From Ensifer sp. PDNC004 (GTDB lineage: Bacteria > Pseudomonadota > Alphaproteobacteria > Rhizobiales > Rhizobiaceae), in contig NZ_CP070354.1 in NCBI RefSeq assembly GCF_016919405.1, positions 442,001 to 506,000 on the forward strand: DNA of 64,000 bases. The letters run 5' to 3'. Shown one piece after another: positions 18,826 through 27,712 of the stretch. Each line of letters begins with the position of its first letter. Position 1 is the first letter of the stretch. A program made the translations under genes and the position numbers. The notes under the pieces are model-generated. The model saw only the letters and a list, made by a program, of their open reading frames with translations, did not search any database and was not told where the DNA came from.

Positions 18826-19497
18826 ATGCGGATACTGCTCATCGAAGACGAGAGGGAACTGGCGGCGGCGCTGGCTGTGGCGCTCAGCAAATATGGCATC
18901 GTCATCGATCATACGACCCATCTCGCCGACGCAGCCGAGCTTGCCCGTCAGAACGACTACGGCGCTATTCTTCTCGACCGCCGCTTGCCCGATGGCGAAG
19001 GGCTCAGCTTCATCCCGCAATTGCGCCGCATTGGCCAGGACGCGCCGATCATCGTCCTGACGGCGCGCAACGAGCCGATGGAGCGGGTTGAAGGCCTCGA
19101 CATCGGGGCGGACGACTATCTCGGCAAGCCATTTCTCGTCGAGGAACTGATGGCACGCCTGCGCGCCGTATTGCGCCGTCCCGCGGCCCTCGCTGAACTT
19201 GAGATCAAGGTCGGGCGCATGGCGCTCGACCCGCTGAATCTCACCGTGACCGTCGATGACGTGAAGCTCGACGTCCCGAGGCGGGAACTCTTCGTGCTCC
19301 AGGCGCTTGCCAGGCGCCGGGACAAGACCGTTCTTCGCTCGACGCTCGAAGCCGCCGTCTACAACTACGAAGAAGAGATCCAGTCGAACGCGATCGACGC
19401 CCATATTTCAAGGCTGCGCAAGCGGCTGGCTGATGCTGGCGCCGGCGTCTCGATCCACAACATCCGTGGGGTCGGCTACCTCCTGAAGGAAGAGTGA
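18826..19497 (+). CDS. Two-component response regulator, OmpR family (system 1)
   Basis: This 223-residue regulator has a receiver domain (acidic pocket E7/D8, phosphoacceptor D51 in LLDRRLPDGEG, T in LTARN, conserved K in LGKPF). A winged-helix DNA-binding domain with the recognition segment AIDAHISRLRKRL follows. ATG 18826 gives a receiver with no spare N-terminus. The sensor kinase gene starts within the stop codon, and a DUF3313 lipoprotein gene follows. It is a clear paralog of the regulator at 57758: same length, same D51 and similar LEAAVYN...EEI..N motif. Subfamily style is QseB/TctD-like. The signal is unknown. Confidence 0.95.
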   Translation: MRILLIEDERELAAALAVALSKYGIVIDHTTHLADAAELARQNDYGAILLDRRLPDGEGLSFIPQLRRIGQDAPIIVLTARNEPMERVEGLDIGADDYLGKPFLVEELMARLRAVLRRPAALAELEIKVGRMALDPLNLTVTVDDVKLDVPRRELFVLQALARRRDKTVLRSTLEAAVYNYEEEIQSNAIDAHISRLRKRLADAGAGVSIHNIRGVGYLLKEE

Positions 19498-20837
19498 TGA
19501 TGGGTCAGGCGGCAAGACGCAATCCATCGCTCTGGTGGCGGCTCAGCTGGCAGTTGAGCCTCGTGATCATCGCCGTCGTCGCCTCGGTGATCATTGGGCT
19601 CTGCATCTGGGCAACCACGATCATGTCGCCGAACACGGCGATGGAAGGGACGGTCGTTTCGGTCGTGTCCGGTGCCGTGGGCCGGGGCAGCGATGGTGCA
19701 ATGCAGCTTTCCGAGACCGACGACCTGGCGACGCTCAAGGCACAAAACGGTGCCTTGTGGTTCGTGGTCGCCACCACCAGCGGTGCCTTCGCCTCCTATG
19801 GGTCTATTCCGCCCGCCTATGCCGCACTGCCCCAGGTAATCCACCTGTTCGACGAAGCCGATATCAGGGGAGCCGCAACTACCCGCGAGATTGCGACGAT
19901 CGAAAACGCGAAGACGCCGGCTGGCGAAGTGCGGATCCTGTTTGGCGGCGTGGCGGACAAGGGCTGGGGTGCCCTCGCTCTTTTGGCGAAGGCCTATCCG
20001 ATCTACCTGTCTTTGATCGCCAGTGCGCTTCCGGCGATATTTCTTGCTGTTCCCCATATCGTCGGTCGCGCGCTGGCGACGGTGAGCGAGGTTGCCGACG
20101 AAGCATCGCGGATCGATCCGCGCCGCCACGGGACGCGCCTGCCGCTCGCGGGGATCCCGAACGAGGTCGCCCCGGTTCTGGTCGCCTTTAACGGCGCACT
20201 CGAGCGCCTCGAAGACGAGGCCAGGAAACGGCGGCGCTTTCTGGTCGATGCGGCTCACGAACTGCGAACCCCCATTGCCATCATGCAGACGCGCATCGAC
20301 GGCATGGCGGAGGGCCGGGAGCGAACGCGTCTGATGGACGACGTTGCCCGGCTCGCAGAAACGGCGGAGCAGCTTCTGGATTTCGAGCGCAACGACCAGG
20401 CGCTCGTTCTGGACGAGCCGATGGATCTGGTCGATATCGCGCGATCGGCTGTCGCCGATCTCGCCCCGCTGGCGATCGCGGGAGGTTATCAGGTGTCATT
20501 CCACAGTGACGTGGAGACGCTTGCGCGAAAGGGCAACCCACCTGCCGTCTTGCGCGCGGTCACCAACCTCGTCCGAAACGCCATCGATCACGGCGGCAAT
20601 GCCGGCCTGATTGCCGTCTCCGTCTCAAGCGATGGGCGCGTCGAGGTTTCCGACGAAGGACCCGGCATACCTGCCGAGCATCAGGAACTCGTTTTCGAGC
20701 CGTTTTACAGGGTTTCTCCCAAAGAAACGGGCGCGGGTCTTGGTTTGAGCCTTGTGAAACAGGTGGTTTCCAACCACGGGGGCCGCGTCAGCCTCACGAG
20801 TTCAGCGAACGGAACCAAGGTTGCCGTCCACCTCTGA
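19497..20837 (+). CDS. Sensor histidine kinase (system 1)
   Basis: This 446-residue inner-membrane kinase has a first membrane helix at about 18-42 and a periplasmic stretch of about 120 residues. A second membrane segment follows near 167-188, then a HAMP-like linker and the H-box DAAHELRTPI with H254. The ATPase domain has an N-box (NLVRNAIDHGG), G1 (DEGPGIP) and G2 (GAGLGLSLV). Start ATG 19497 overlaps the regulator stop as TGATG, after GAAGGAAGAG. GTG 19494 is less likely. With its partner it forms a TctE/QseC-like pair. What it senses is unknown; an envelope signal would fit the neighbouring lipoprotein. Confidence 0.94.
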   Translation: MMGQAARRNPSLWWRLSWQLSLVIIAVVASVIIGLCIWATTIMSPNTAMEGTVVSVVSGAVGRGSDGAMQLSETDDLATLKAQNGALWFVVATTSGAFASYGSIPPAYAALPQVIHLFDEADIRGAATTREIATIENAKTPAGEVRILFGGVADKGWGALALLAKAYPIYLSLIASALPAIFLAVPHIVGRALATVSEVADEASRIDPRRHGTRLPLAGIPNEVAPVLVAFNGALERLEDEARKRRRFLVDAAHELRTPIAIMQTRIDGMAEGRERTRLMDDVARLAETAEQLLDFERNDQALVLDEPMDLVDIARSAVADLAPLAIAGGYQVSFHSDVETLARKGNPPAVLRAVTNLVRNAIDHGGNAGLIAVSVSSDGRVEVSDEGPGIPAEHQELVFEPFYRVSPKETGAGLGLSLVKQVVSNHGGRVSLTSSANGTKVAVHL

Positions 20838-20885
20838 TCGGCGAGCGGCCCCACAGCTTCCCCCGCTGACATCCCGAGCCTGCTT

Positions 20886-20901
20886 GTAATTCTGTAGCAA
20901 T
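20886..20901. promoter_or_regulatory. Tandem GTAAT/GCAAT boxes before DUF3313 gene 1
   Basis: GTAAT at 20886-20890 is followed by GCAAT at 20897-20901, again an exact 11-bp step, and the 9-mer TGTAATTCT at 20885 is shared with the site before response regulator 1. The box begins 63 bp before the proposed GTG start. It is a likely binding site of regulator 1. Confidence 0.45.
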
Positions 20902-20948
20902 TGTCCATCCCCAAGGTCGCCGTTGCATGCCAACGGAGATCATGGAAC

Positions 20949-21854
20949 GTGCTAAAAGAATATTTTATTCAATCGCTTAATGGGCTTTCCTCATCGCTCG
21001 TCCCGGCCCGCGCGGTGGGCCTGGCGGGACTACTCTCGGTGGCCCTGGCCGGATGCCAATCGGTTCCGCTGAAGGAGGCGGGGACGCTGACCTCCTATAG
21101 CAAGCTCGGCCCGTCGAAAGGCATGGTGGCGAAGAAACGCCTCTACGTCGACGGACAACGCCTGGCCGGCGTAAGAACCATCCGCATCGCGCCGACGATG
21201 TTTTCCTTTGCCGCCGCCTCCAAGATCAAATCCGGTGCCGATCGCGACCTGGTCTCGAACGCTCTCGACCGGGCGCTCTGCGTCGCGCTCAGCGACAGAT
21301 ACCAGCTGGTTTCCGCCGATCAGCCTGCTGATCTGACGGTTCGCTCCGTGGTCGCCGATATTGTCCCGACAGACAAGGCGCTCGCAGGGGTCTCGACGGC
21401 CGTGACCGTTGGCACCGGGTTCGTGCTCCCCGTCAGCGTGCCGCGATTGCCCGTGGGCCTCGGAGGCCTGGCCGTCGAGGCCGAAGCCGTCGATGCCGGT
21501 GGCGCACAAAGCGCTGCGATGCTTTGGGCGCGGGGCGCGAATTCGATCCTCGACAAGCCCCGTGTTTCCGAAGTCGGCGACGCCTATAGCTTTGCGACGA
21601 AATTCGCCAACGAATTTTCGCAGGTGCTGATTTCCGGCAAGGAACCGAAGGCATTGGATATCTCGCTGCCGACCCGGCAGCGCGTGCAGTCCTGGTTGGG
21701 TGGCAAACCCAAATATGCCGTATGCGACACCTTCGGCCGGGCACCGGGCCTTGTCGGCGCGATCGCAGCCAAATACGGCGCGCCGCCTCAATGGACCGAC
21801 AAGAAGCCGAAAGCGGCGGCGGAACAGGCACTCAAGCCTTCCATCGCGCGATAG
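20949..21854 (+). CDS. DUF3313 family lipoprotein, copy 1
   Basis: This 301-residue exported protein has a hydrophobic signal ending in the lipobox LAGC (residue about 36), so it is probably lipid-anchored to the envelope. After the Cys comes the stretch QSVPLKEAGTLTSYSKL, almost repeated in the paralog at 56385. The middle (ADLTVRSVVADIVPTD) and end (FGRAPGLVGAIAAKYGAPP) match DUF3313. I favour GTG 20949; TTG 20901 is the next option upstream. The gene follows system 1 by 111 bp and is probably in its regulon. The family has no firm biochemical role. Confidence 0.85.
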   Translation: MLKEYFIQSLNGLSSSLVPARAVGLAGLLSVALAGCQSVPLKEAGTLTSYSKLGPSKGMVAKKRLYVDGQRLAGVRTIRIAPTMFSFAAASKIKSGADRDLVSNALDRALCVALSDRYQLVSADQPADLTVRSVVADIVPTDKALAGVSTAVTVGTGFVLPVSVPRLPVGLGGLAVEAEAVDAGGAQSAAMLWARGANSILDKPRVSEVGDAYSFATKFANEFSQVLISGKEPKALDISLPTRQRVQSWLGGKPKYAVCDTFGRAPGLVGAIAAKYGAPPQWTDKKPKAAAEQALKPSIAR

Positions 21855-21871
21855 CTTGCCGCCGGCGCTCC

Positions 21872-22687
21872 CTACTTCACCCCGCCATGGGCAAGCCCGC
21901 TCACGAGGTAGCGTTGCATGAACAGCGCGACCAGATAAACCGGTGCGATGCCCGCCAGGGAAGCGGCTGCCATCTGGCCGAAATTCACCAGCCGGTCGCC
22001 CTGGAAGAGCGAGATGCCGACCGGCAAGGTCCGCGTGGCGTCGGAGAAGGTGAAGGCGGAAGCAAACAGGAACTCGTTGTAGGACAAGACCGTCACGATG
22101 ATGAAGGTTGCGACGATCCCCGGCGCGATGATCGGCACGACGATCTGCAGCAGCGTGCGAAACGGACCGGCGCCGTCCATCGCCGCTGCCTGCTCGATTT
22201 CGATCGGCATGCGGCGCAGGAACGGCATCAGTAGCCAGAAGGCGACGGGTACGTTGGCGAAGCCGTAGATGAGAACAAGCCCGGCGCGCGTATCGAGCAG
22301 GCCGGTTGTCTTCAATAGGAAAAACAGCGGGATCAGCGCCACGATCGGCGGGGCCATGTAGCTCGAGAGCGTAACGTCCGACAGCCACTTGCCACCGACC
22401 TTCAGCCGCAGGACGGCATAGGCCGACGGCAGCGCCAGCGCGATGGTGACCAGGCCTGAGACCAGCGACACGATCACGGAATTCAGGATGAAGCCGAGGA
22501 TGTTGGCCGCGTCGAAGGCTGCCGGCCAGTTCGTGAGCGTCGGCGCCGTCGGCCAGAAGCGGCCGTTGAGCACGTCGTCCTTCGTCTTCAAGGAAACCGC
22601 GATGAGATAGAGGAAGGGCAGGGCAAAGAAGCTGACGACGGGCGCTGCCGCAAGTCCGAGCCACAGATGTCGCGCTGCGGGTTTCAT
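21872..22687 (-). CDS. Sugar ABC transporter permease, MalG type
   Basis: This 271-residue permease has about six membrane helices, starting with AAPVVSFFALPFLYLIAVSL. It has the EAA coupling loop seen as AAMDGAGPFRTLLQIVVPII. It is the last gene of the minus-strand operon and overlaps the MalF-type gene by ATGA. With that gene it forms the channel of a CUT1-type sugar importer. No ATP-binding gene is in the operon, so the pair must use an ATPase encoded elsewhere. It converges with the DUF3313 gene, with 17 bp between stops. Confidence 0.93.
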   Translation of the reverse strand: MKPAARHLWLGLAAAPVVSFFALPFLYLIAVSLKTKDDVLNGRFWPTAPTLTNWPAAFDAANILGFILNSVIVSLVSGLVTIALALPSAYAVLRLKVGGKWLSDVTLSSYMAPPIVALIPLFFLLKTTGLLDTRAGLVLIYGFANVPVAFWLLMPFLRRMPIEIEQAAAMDGAGPFRTLLQIVVPIIAPGIVATFIIVTVLSYNEFLFASAFTFSDATRTLPVGISLFQGDRLVNFGQMAAASLAGIAPVYLVALFMQRYLVSGLAHGGVK

Positions 22688-23628
22688 AGTTCTCGTCTTT
22701 CGAAGTGCTGGTGCAGTCGCACGACGGGCAAGGTCACAAGTCCGATGACCAGCGCGTAGATCATCGTCTCGGCTGCGGCGCGGCCGACGTCGAACTGTTC
22801 GATTGCCCGCCGATAGATGCCAAAGCCGGCCGATGTCGTCGCAAAGCCCGGCCCGCCGAAGGTTAGGATATAGACGAGGTCGAAGAGCTTGAACGACAAG
22901 ATAAGCTTCAGCAGATAGATCGACGAAAGCGGTGCGGCGACCAGCGGCAGGGTGATGTGCCAGAAACGCTGCCAGCCATTGGCCCCGTCCACCATGGCCG
23001 CCTCGTGAACGCTCTCAGGCACCGTGGAAAGGGCCGCAAAGCAGAGAATGACGATGAAGGGCGTCCATTGCCAGAGATCCGCTACGCCGATTGCCAGCCA
23101 GGCGAGCGTCGGGTGGCCGAGAAAGGAAATCGGCTCGGAGATCACGCCATAGGTGATCAGGGTGCCGTTCAAGAGCCCGCCTGCCGGCGCGAAGATCAGC
23201 TTCCAGGCGATGCCGACCATGACCGGCGGGGTCATCAGCGGCAACAGCACGAGGCTCATCAGGAAGCGGCCGGCCTTCAACAGGGACGTAAAAAGCAGCG
23301 CGATCAGGAAGCCGAGCGCAAGCTGCACCATCGAGCTGGCAAGTGCATAGGCGACGCTTCTGCCGATGGCCGCAAGGAAGATCGGATCCTGAAGCGCCGT
23401 TGCAAAGTGCTTGATGCCGACGAAGCCGCGGAACGGCTTTCCGAGCGTGCTCTTGCTGAAGGCAAGCGCCAGCAGAAAGACGGTCGGGTAGAGCGTCGTG
23501 ACGACCAGCGCGACGAGGACGGGCGCGATCCATGCGAGCCGACCGAGACGCGCCCGAAGGGCGTGGTTGCGCGCGGCGACACCTGCCGCACCGGCGGGTT
23601 CCAGCACCTCGACGGCGAAGGCGGTCAT
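22684..23628 (-). CDS. Sugar ABC transporter permease, MalF/UgpA type
   Basis: This 314-residue permease begins with an Ala-rich cytoplasmic lead, then a membrane helix (IAPVLVALVVTTLYPTVFLL) and five further helices. The coupling loop is AAMVDGANGWQRFWHITLP. Its start overlaps the aldo/keto reductase stop and its end overlaps the MalG-type start, so all three are probably translated together. It belongs with the Tat-exported binding protein at 24723. The substrate is probably a sugar or polyol, given the co-transcribed reductase. Confidence 0.93.
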   Translation of the reverse strand: MTAFAVEVLEPAGAAGVAARNHALRARLGRLAWIAPVLVALVVTTLYPTVFLLALAFSKSTLGKPFRGFVGIKHFATALQDPIFLAAIGRSVAYALASSMVQLALGFLIALLFTSLLKAGRFLMSLVLLPLMTPPVMVGIAWKLIFAPAGGLLNGTLITYGVISEPISFLGHPTLAWLAIGVADLWQWTPFIVILCFAALSTVPESVHEAAMVDGANGWQRFWHITLPLVAAPLSSIYLLKLILSFKLFDLVYILTFGGPGFATTSAGFGIYRRAIEQFDVGRAAAETMIYALVIGLVTLPVVRLHQHFERREL

Positions 23629-24656
23629 GCGGCCTCGGCCAGATCCGGGCGCGTCGGCCCGCTGCCGGCCCGGGTGGCGAGCAACATGTCTTCGACATCA
23701 TCGAGATCACGAGGGGTAAGCCCCAGGGTTGCCGCATCGATCCAGCCATCGATCTGCAGCGGCTCGCGCGCACCGATGATGGCTCCGGTAACGCCGGGCC
23801 AGGAAATCGCCCAGGCGGCAGCTACCGCAGCGACGGACGTTTCGTGTCGTGCAGCAATCGGCCTCAAGCCTTCGGTAAAGGCGAGGTTCCGGTGAAGCGC
23901 TTCGCCTGAAAATTCCTCGTCGCGCGATCGCCAGTCGTCCTGCGGAAGGGCTCGGGCGCGCGCCGGCGTAAAGGCGCCGGTGAGCAGGCCCGATTGCAGC
24001 GGGCTGTAGGCGATGACGCCGCTGCCATGCGCCTGCACCCAGGGCAGCTCTGCTCTGGCGAACTGGCGCTTGATCGCCGAAAAGGGCGGTTGCACGACAT
24101 CGACGGGCGCGACCGTTGCCGCGCGCTCGAGAAGCGCCCGATCGTGGTTCGAAAGCCCGATGGCCCTAACCTTGCCCTCTTTCTTCAATTCGGCAAACGT
24201 CGCCCAGTAGTCCTCGACCGGTGTGCCGTCATTGGCAGGCCAGTGCACCTGGTAGAGGTCGATGACGTCGACGCCGAGCCGCTTCAGGGAAGCCTCCAAC
24301 TCGCGGCGAATGGACTGGGCATTGCCGATGCGAGCCGGAAGGGCGTTGCGGTTGTCCGGGTCCCAGATCAGCCCCGCCTTGGTGAAGATCAACGGACGTT
24401 CGGATCGCGGGATGGTCGAGAGAGCCTCGCGCACGATCTGTTCGGAATGGCCGAGGCCATAGACGGGTGCCGTGTCGATCCAGTTGATGCCGCGCTCGAC
24501 CGCATGGCGAATGGCCGCGATCGACCGGGTATCGTCCTGGCTTCCCCATCCCCATCCCCAATCGGGGCCACCGATGGCCCAGGCACCGAAGCCAACGGTC
24601 GTGATGTCGAAATCGGTTCGGCCGAGCCTGCGCTTCGGCAAGGATCTTGCGCTCAT
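23625..24656 (-). CDS. Aldo/keto reductase
   Basis: This 343-residue (alpha/beta)8 NADPH oxidoreductase has the N-terminal LGRTDFDITTVGFGAWAIGG. Catalytic residues are Asp and Tyr in WIDTAPVYGLGHSE, Lys in IFTKAG and His in VHWPA. The cofactor region includes GVIAYSPLQSGLLTG and the C-terminal GAREPLQIDG. ATG 24656 is selected because the earlier frame has no family sequence. It lies between the binding protein and the permeases of a sugar importer, so it probably reduces or oxidises the imported sugar. Similar YajO/L-glyceraldehyde-reductase-type enzymes occur in such operons, but the substrate is not visible. Confidence 0.93.
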   Translation of the reverse strand: MSARSLPKRRLGRTDFDITTVGFGAWAIGGPDWGWGWGSQDDTRSIAAIRHAVERGINWIDTAPVYGLGHSEQIVREALSTIPRSERPLIFTKAGLIWDPDNRNALPARIGNAQSIRRELEASLKRLGVDVIDLYQVHWPANDGTPVEDYWATFAELKKEGKVRAIGLSNHDRALLERAATVAPVDVVQPPFSAIKRQFARAELPWVQAHGSGVIAYSPLQSGLLTGAFTPARARALPQDDWRSRDEEFSGEALHRNLAFTEGLRPIAARHETSVAAVAAAWAISWPGVTGAIIGAREPLQIDGWIDAATLGLTPRDLDDVEDMLLATRAGSGPTRPDLAEAA

Positions 24657-24722
24657 GGTCTTTTGCCTCGTTTCAAGAAAAGTGGCGGGCGGCGCCGGGA
24701 GGAAGCGCCACCCCGCAAGCAA

Positions 24723-26063
24723 TCAGCCGTTGGTCTCGATGATTTCGGTCCAGGCCTGGTGGGCGTCGGCGATCGCCTGTTCCGCGCTTTTGGTGCCGGC
24801 GAGCGCCAGGGCCAGTTCGTCGGTCAATGCATTTTCGAGTTTCGGCGCGTAGACGGCGGTTGGCCAGGCCAGGCTGTTTTCCAATGCGCCATCATCGAGT
24901 AGCGGTTGCACCAGCGGCTGGAAGTCCTTGAACTTCTGCGATTTCAGCCCCGATTGGCGGTCCGGGTCGATGCCCGAGCCGGTGAGCGCCAGAAGCTCCT
25001 GGTGGTAGTCCTTGCCGGTCGCAAGCTTGATCAGGTCCCAGGCGACATCCTTGTTCTTCGATCCGCTGGTGATCGCAAAGCCAAAGCCGGCATTGAAGGC
25101 GAGGCGGGGTGTCTTGTTGCTGCCGCCGACGGGAATGCGCGCCACGCCCCACTTGTCCACGATCTTCGAGCCCTTGGGATCCTGCGCATAGCCGCCGAGA
25201 TCGGTCCAGAAGTCGATCTGCGCCGCCTTGCCGTTGAGAAAGGCGGGCAGCCCCTCTTCGAAGCGGGTTTCGAGTGGGGTCGGCAGCGCGTGGGGTGCCG
25301 ACGCCAGCAGCGACTTCAGGGCCTCGACCGCCTCCGTGCTGTCGAGCGCCGAGGTGCCGTCCGCCTTCAGGAAGTTGCCGCCAAAGCCGGTGAGCCGGTT
25401 GGCATAGGTGGACAGGATGATGACCGGGATCTTCGCACCCAGAACCGCCGCACCATAGATCCCGTTCTTCTTTTCCGCCTCGGTAATCACCCTGGCGTTC
25501 TCGTTGTATTCGTCCCAGGTTGCCGGCGCTTTCAGGCCGTAACGATCAAACAGTTCGCGGTTATAGAAAAGCAGATGACTGTCGCCGTCATAGGGCAAGC
25601 CATAACGGCGGCCGTCATGCAGCGTGTACTGGTCGTAGATGGTCTGGATGAAGTCTTCCGGCTGGATCTCGGCCTTGTCGCGCTCGATGAGATCGGTGAC
25701 GTCCTCGATCACGCCATCGTCGGCCAGCTGCCCCTTGTAGGTATAAAAATAGTCGATGACGTCGAACTGGTTGGCGCCCGACTGCACGTCCAGCGTTGCC
25801 TTGACGCTGACCTGGTCGTAGGGCACCGCCGTGACGTTGACCTTGGCTCCGGTCAGCCTTTCGAGATCCTCGGCAATTTTCTTGCCCGTCACGACGTGCG
25901 GCTGGATGATCAGGAGATTGACCGTGCGGCCGGCATATTTGGTGCCAGATGCAAGCGCCGTAGAGGAGGCAAGCGGCGCGACGAAGGGCAGGGCGCCGGC
26001 AGCGGCTAGCGTTTTCAGCACACTGCGGCGGCGATACGCCTGGCTGAAAATGGAACTGGACAT
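24723..26063 (-). CDS. Extracellular sugar-binding protein, probable Tat substrate
   Basis: This 446-residue binding protein is of family 1 (MalE-like). The leader reads YRRRSVLKTLAAAGALPFVA, with a twin-arginine pattern (RRSVLK) and an ALA-type cleavage site, so export by Tat is likely. The mature part includes DVIDYFYTYKGQLADDGVIE and the ligand-cleft segment YGLPYDGDSHLLFYNRELF. It is first in the minus-strand operon followed by a reductase and two permeases. Tat export of a sugar-binding protein is not the usual route but is known in rhizobia. The ligand is unknown. Confidence 0.93.
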   Translation of the reverse strand: MSSSIFSQAYRRRSVLKTLAAAGALPFVAPLASSTALASGTKYAGRTVNLLIIQPHVVTGKKIAEDLERLTGAKVNVTAVPYDQVSVKATLDVQSGANQFDVIDYFYTYKGQLADDGVIEDVTDLIERDKAEIQPEDFIQTIYDQYTLHDGRRYGLPYDGDSHLLFYNRELFDRYGLKAPATWDEYNENARVITEAEKKNGIYGAAVLGAKIPVIILSTYANRLTGFGGNFLKADGTSALDSTEAVEALKSLLASAPHALPTPLETRFEEGLPAFLNGKAAQIDFWTDLGGYAQDPKGSKIVDKWGVARIPVGGSNKTPRLAFNAGFGFAITSGSKNKDVAWDLIKLATGKDYHQELLALTGSGIDPDRQSGLKSQKFKDFQPLVQPLLDDGALENSLAWPTAVYAPKLENALTDELALALAGTKSAEQAIADAHQAWTEIIETNG

Positions 26064-26172
26064 GGGATCCTCCGTCGAAATCTGGTCTTGGCCAGCGTTG
26101 TCATCCGTCGCGGGCGGAGCGGGTCCGGCTCACGTGTTGCCAGCATCATGCGCGAGAAATCTCGACCATTAC

Positions 26173-26204
26173 ACATATAGTCTATGTTTTTTATGTATTA
26201 ATAC
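26173..26204. promoter_or_regulatory. AT-rich dyads upstream of the sugar operon
   Basis: The AT-rich patch about 110-140 bp before the binding-protein start has two dyads: ACATA-N5-TATGT at 26173-26187 and the perfect palindrome GTATTAATAC at 26195-26204. They are candidate operator or promoter elements for the minus-strand operon. No regulator gene is adjacent. The rest of 26064-26347 shows nothing I can assign. Confidence 0.3.
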
Positions 26205-26347
26205 GGAATGATTTTGCTGCTCTCTCCCTGTCGCGGGAGTAGGAATTTCTTCGAGAGATTGTCCGGCCCGCTGGAGCCGGGACGACAGCCGCCCCGGTCC
26301 ACCCAGTGGAAAGAATGCGATCCGCTCGCCAAGCCTCCGATGGTCAA

Positions 26348-27547
26348 TCAGCCTTGGCCCGCGGCAGGACACGCTTTGAACACGAGCAGAATCCCGAGGG
26401 ACGGCAGGATGCCCGCCAGGAGCAGGTTGGTGCCGAGATCGAACTGATCGACAATGCGCCCACCGGCAAAGGATCCGACGGCAATGGCGATGTTGAAGAT
26501 CGCGACGAACAGCGCCGTTGCGACTTCGACGTCGGAGGGTGCCGACTTCATCATCCAGGTTTGCAAGGAGACCGAGACGCCACCATAGGCGATGCCCCAC
26601 AAGATGAGGACGATGATACCGCCAAGAGGCGAGTGTCCGAAGAGGGCAAAACCGAAGAGGACGGCGGCAAGAGCTGTGGCAATGCACAGCAAGGTCGCGC
26701 CGGTGCGCCTGGCGGCGACAGGGCCGGCAACAAAGTTTCCGCCGATCCCGGCTGCTCCATAGGCAAACAGCATGAGCCCGACCCATTCTGTGCCGATGCC
26801 TGAAACAACTTCCAGAAGCGGACGTATGAAGGTGTAGGCCATGAAATGCCCTGCAACGAACAGGAACGTGATGGCCAGGCCAAGTTGGATCCGGCAGTTC
26901 GAGAGCTGATTGCTGAACTGGCCGAGCCGGACGGACTGATGGACAGGCAGAGCAGGCAATGCACAGAGATTGACCACGAGCACGATCCCACAAAAGACCG
27001 CCATCGCGGCAAACGCGAAGCGCCAGCCCGCCGCATCACCGATCATGGCTCCGACCGGAACGCCAAGAACCGAAGCTGCTGCAACGCCACCAAAAATGAT
27101 TGCCGTCGCGACGCCAACGGACCGGCTCGGCACCAGCCGTGGCGCAAGGCCGCCGGCAACGGCCCAGATGCCGCCCATGCAAAAGCCGACAAGGATGCGC
27201 GCCGCCAGAAGCAGGCCGATGGTGTTGGCGAGCGCTGAAACGATGTTCGCAACAACGAGCAGCAGCAGAAGCGTGGTCAGGATGCGCCTTCTGTCGATCC
27301 TGCCGGCCACGAGCACCACGGTCGGCGCAAAGAGTGCGGCAAGCAGTGCCGGCAGCGAGAGCGTCAGGCCGGCGGTCCCCATCGACGTTCGAAGATCGTG
27401 TGCGATCGGCGTCATCAATCCGACGGGCAGCATCTCGGTCGTCACGACGCAGAAGGTTGCCAGGCCGGAGGCATAGACCGGCAGCCAACTTTCCCTCTTT
27501 GTGCCTCCCTTTGATTGCAGACCGTCGGTTTCTTCCTGGAGTTTCAT
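26348..27547 (-). CDS. MFS transporter, sugar/drug efflux type
   Basis: This 399-residue major-facilitator protein has about 12 membrane helices. It opens with YASGLATFCVVTTEMLPVGL, which matches the family that includes arabinose and chloramphenicol exporters (AraJ/YdhP-like). The loop between helices 2 and 3 reads AGRIDRRRILT, the usual GxxxDRxxRR-like motif. ATG 27547 is the true start because upstream frame lacks membrane sequence. It is divergent from a LysR gene, the common layout of an exporter and its regulator. The exported compound is unknown. Confidence 0.92.
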   Translation of the reverse strand: MKLQEETDGLQSKGGTKRESWLPVYASGLATFCVVTTEMLPVGLMTPIAHDLRTSMGTAGLTLSLPALLAALFAPTVVLVAGRIDRRRILTTLLLLLVVANIVSALANTIGLLLAARILVGFCMGGIWAVAGGLAPRLVPSRSVGVATAIIFGGVAAASVLGVPVGAMIGDAAGWRFAFAAMAVFCGIVLVVNLCALPALPVHQSVRLGQFSNQLSNCRIQLGLAITFLFVAGHFMAYTFIRPLLEVVSGIGTEWVGLMLFAYGAAGIGGNFVAGPVAARRTGATLLCIATALAAVLFGFALFGHSPLGGIIVLILWGIAYGGVSVSLQTWMMKSAPSDVEVATALFVAIFNIAIAVGSFAGGRIVDQFDLGTNLLLAGILPSLGILLVFKACPAAGQG

Positions 27548-27639
27548 TCGCTTGCCTCTTTCATTCGGGGGGCGGGCCGCGATGTGGCGCCGCGCCCATC
27601 CTGTGTCCCGTTGCGGGGACGTTGCGAGGCATTGTTTAC

Positions 27640-27679
27640 TGTTTCCGAAAGTTGGATAAACTGTCGTACTGTGGAAACA
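27640..27679. promoter_or_regulatory. Inverted repeat between LysR and MFS genes
   Basis: TGTTTCC at 27640-27646 and GGAAACA at 27673-27679 form a 7-bp inverted repeat with a 26-bp gap, in the divergent promoter region. The size and place suit a LysR tetramer site controlling both genes. Confidence 0.35.
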
Positions 27680-27712
27680 AAAGGGACGATTTGTCCCCAA
27701 TAGGATCTTGCG

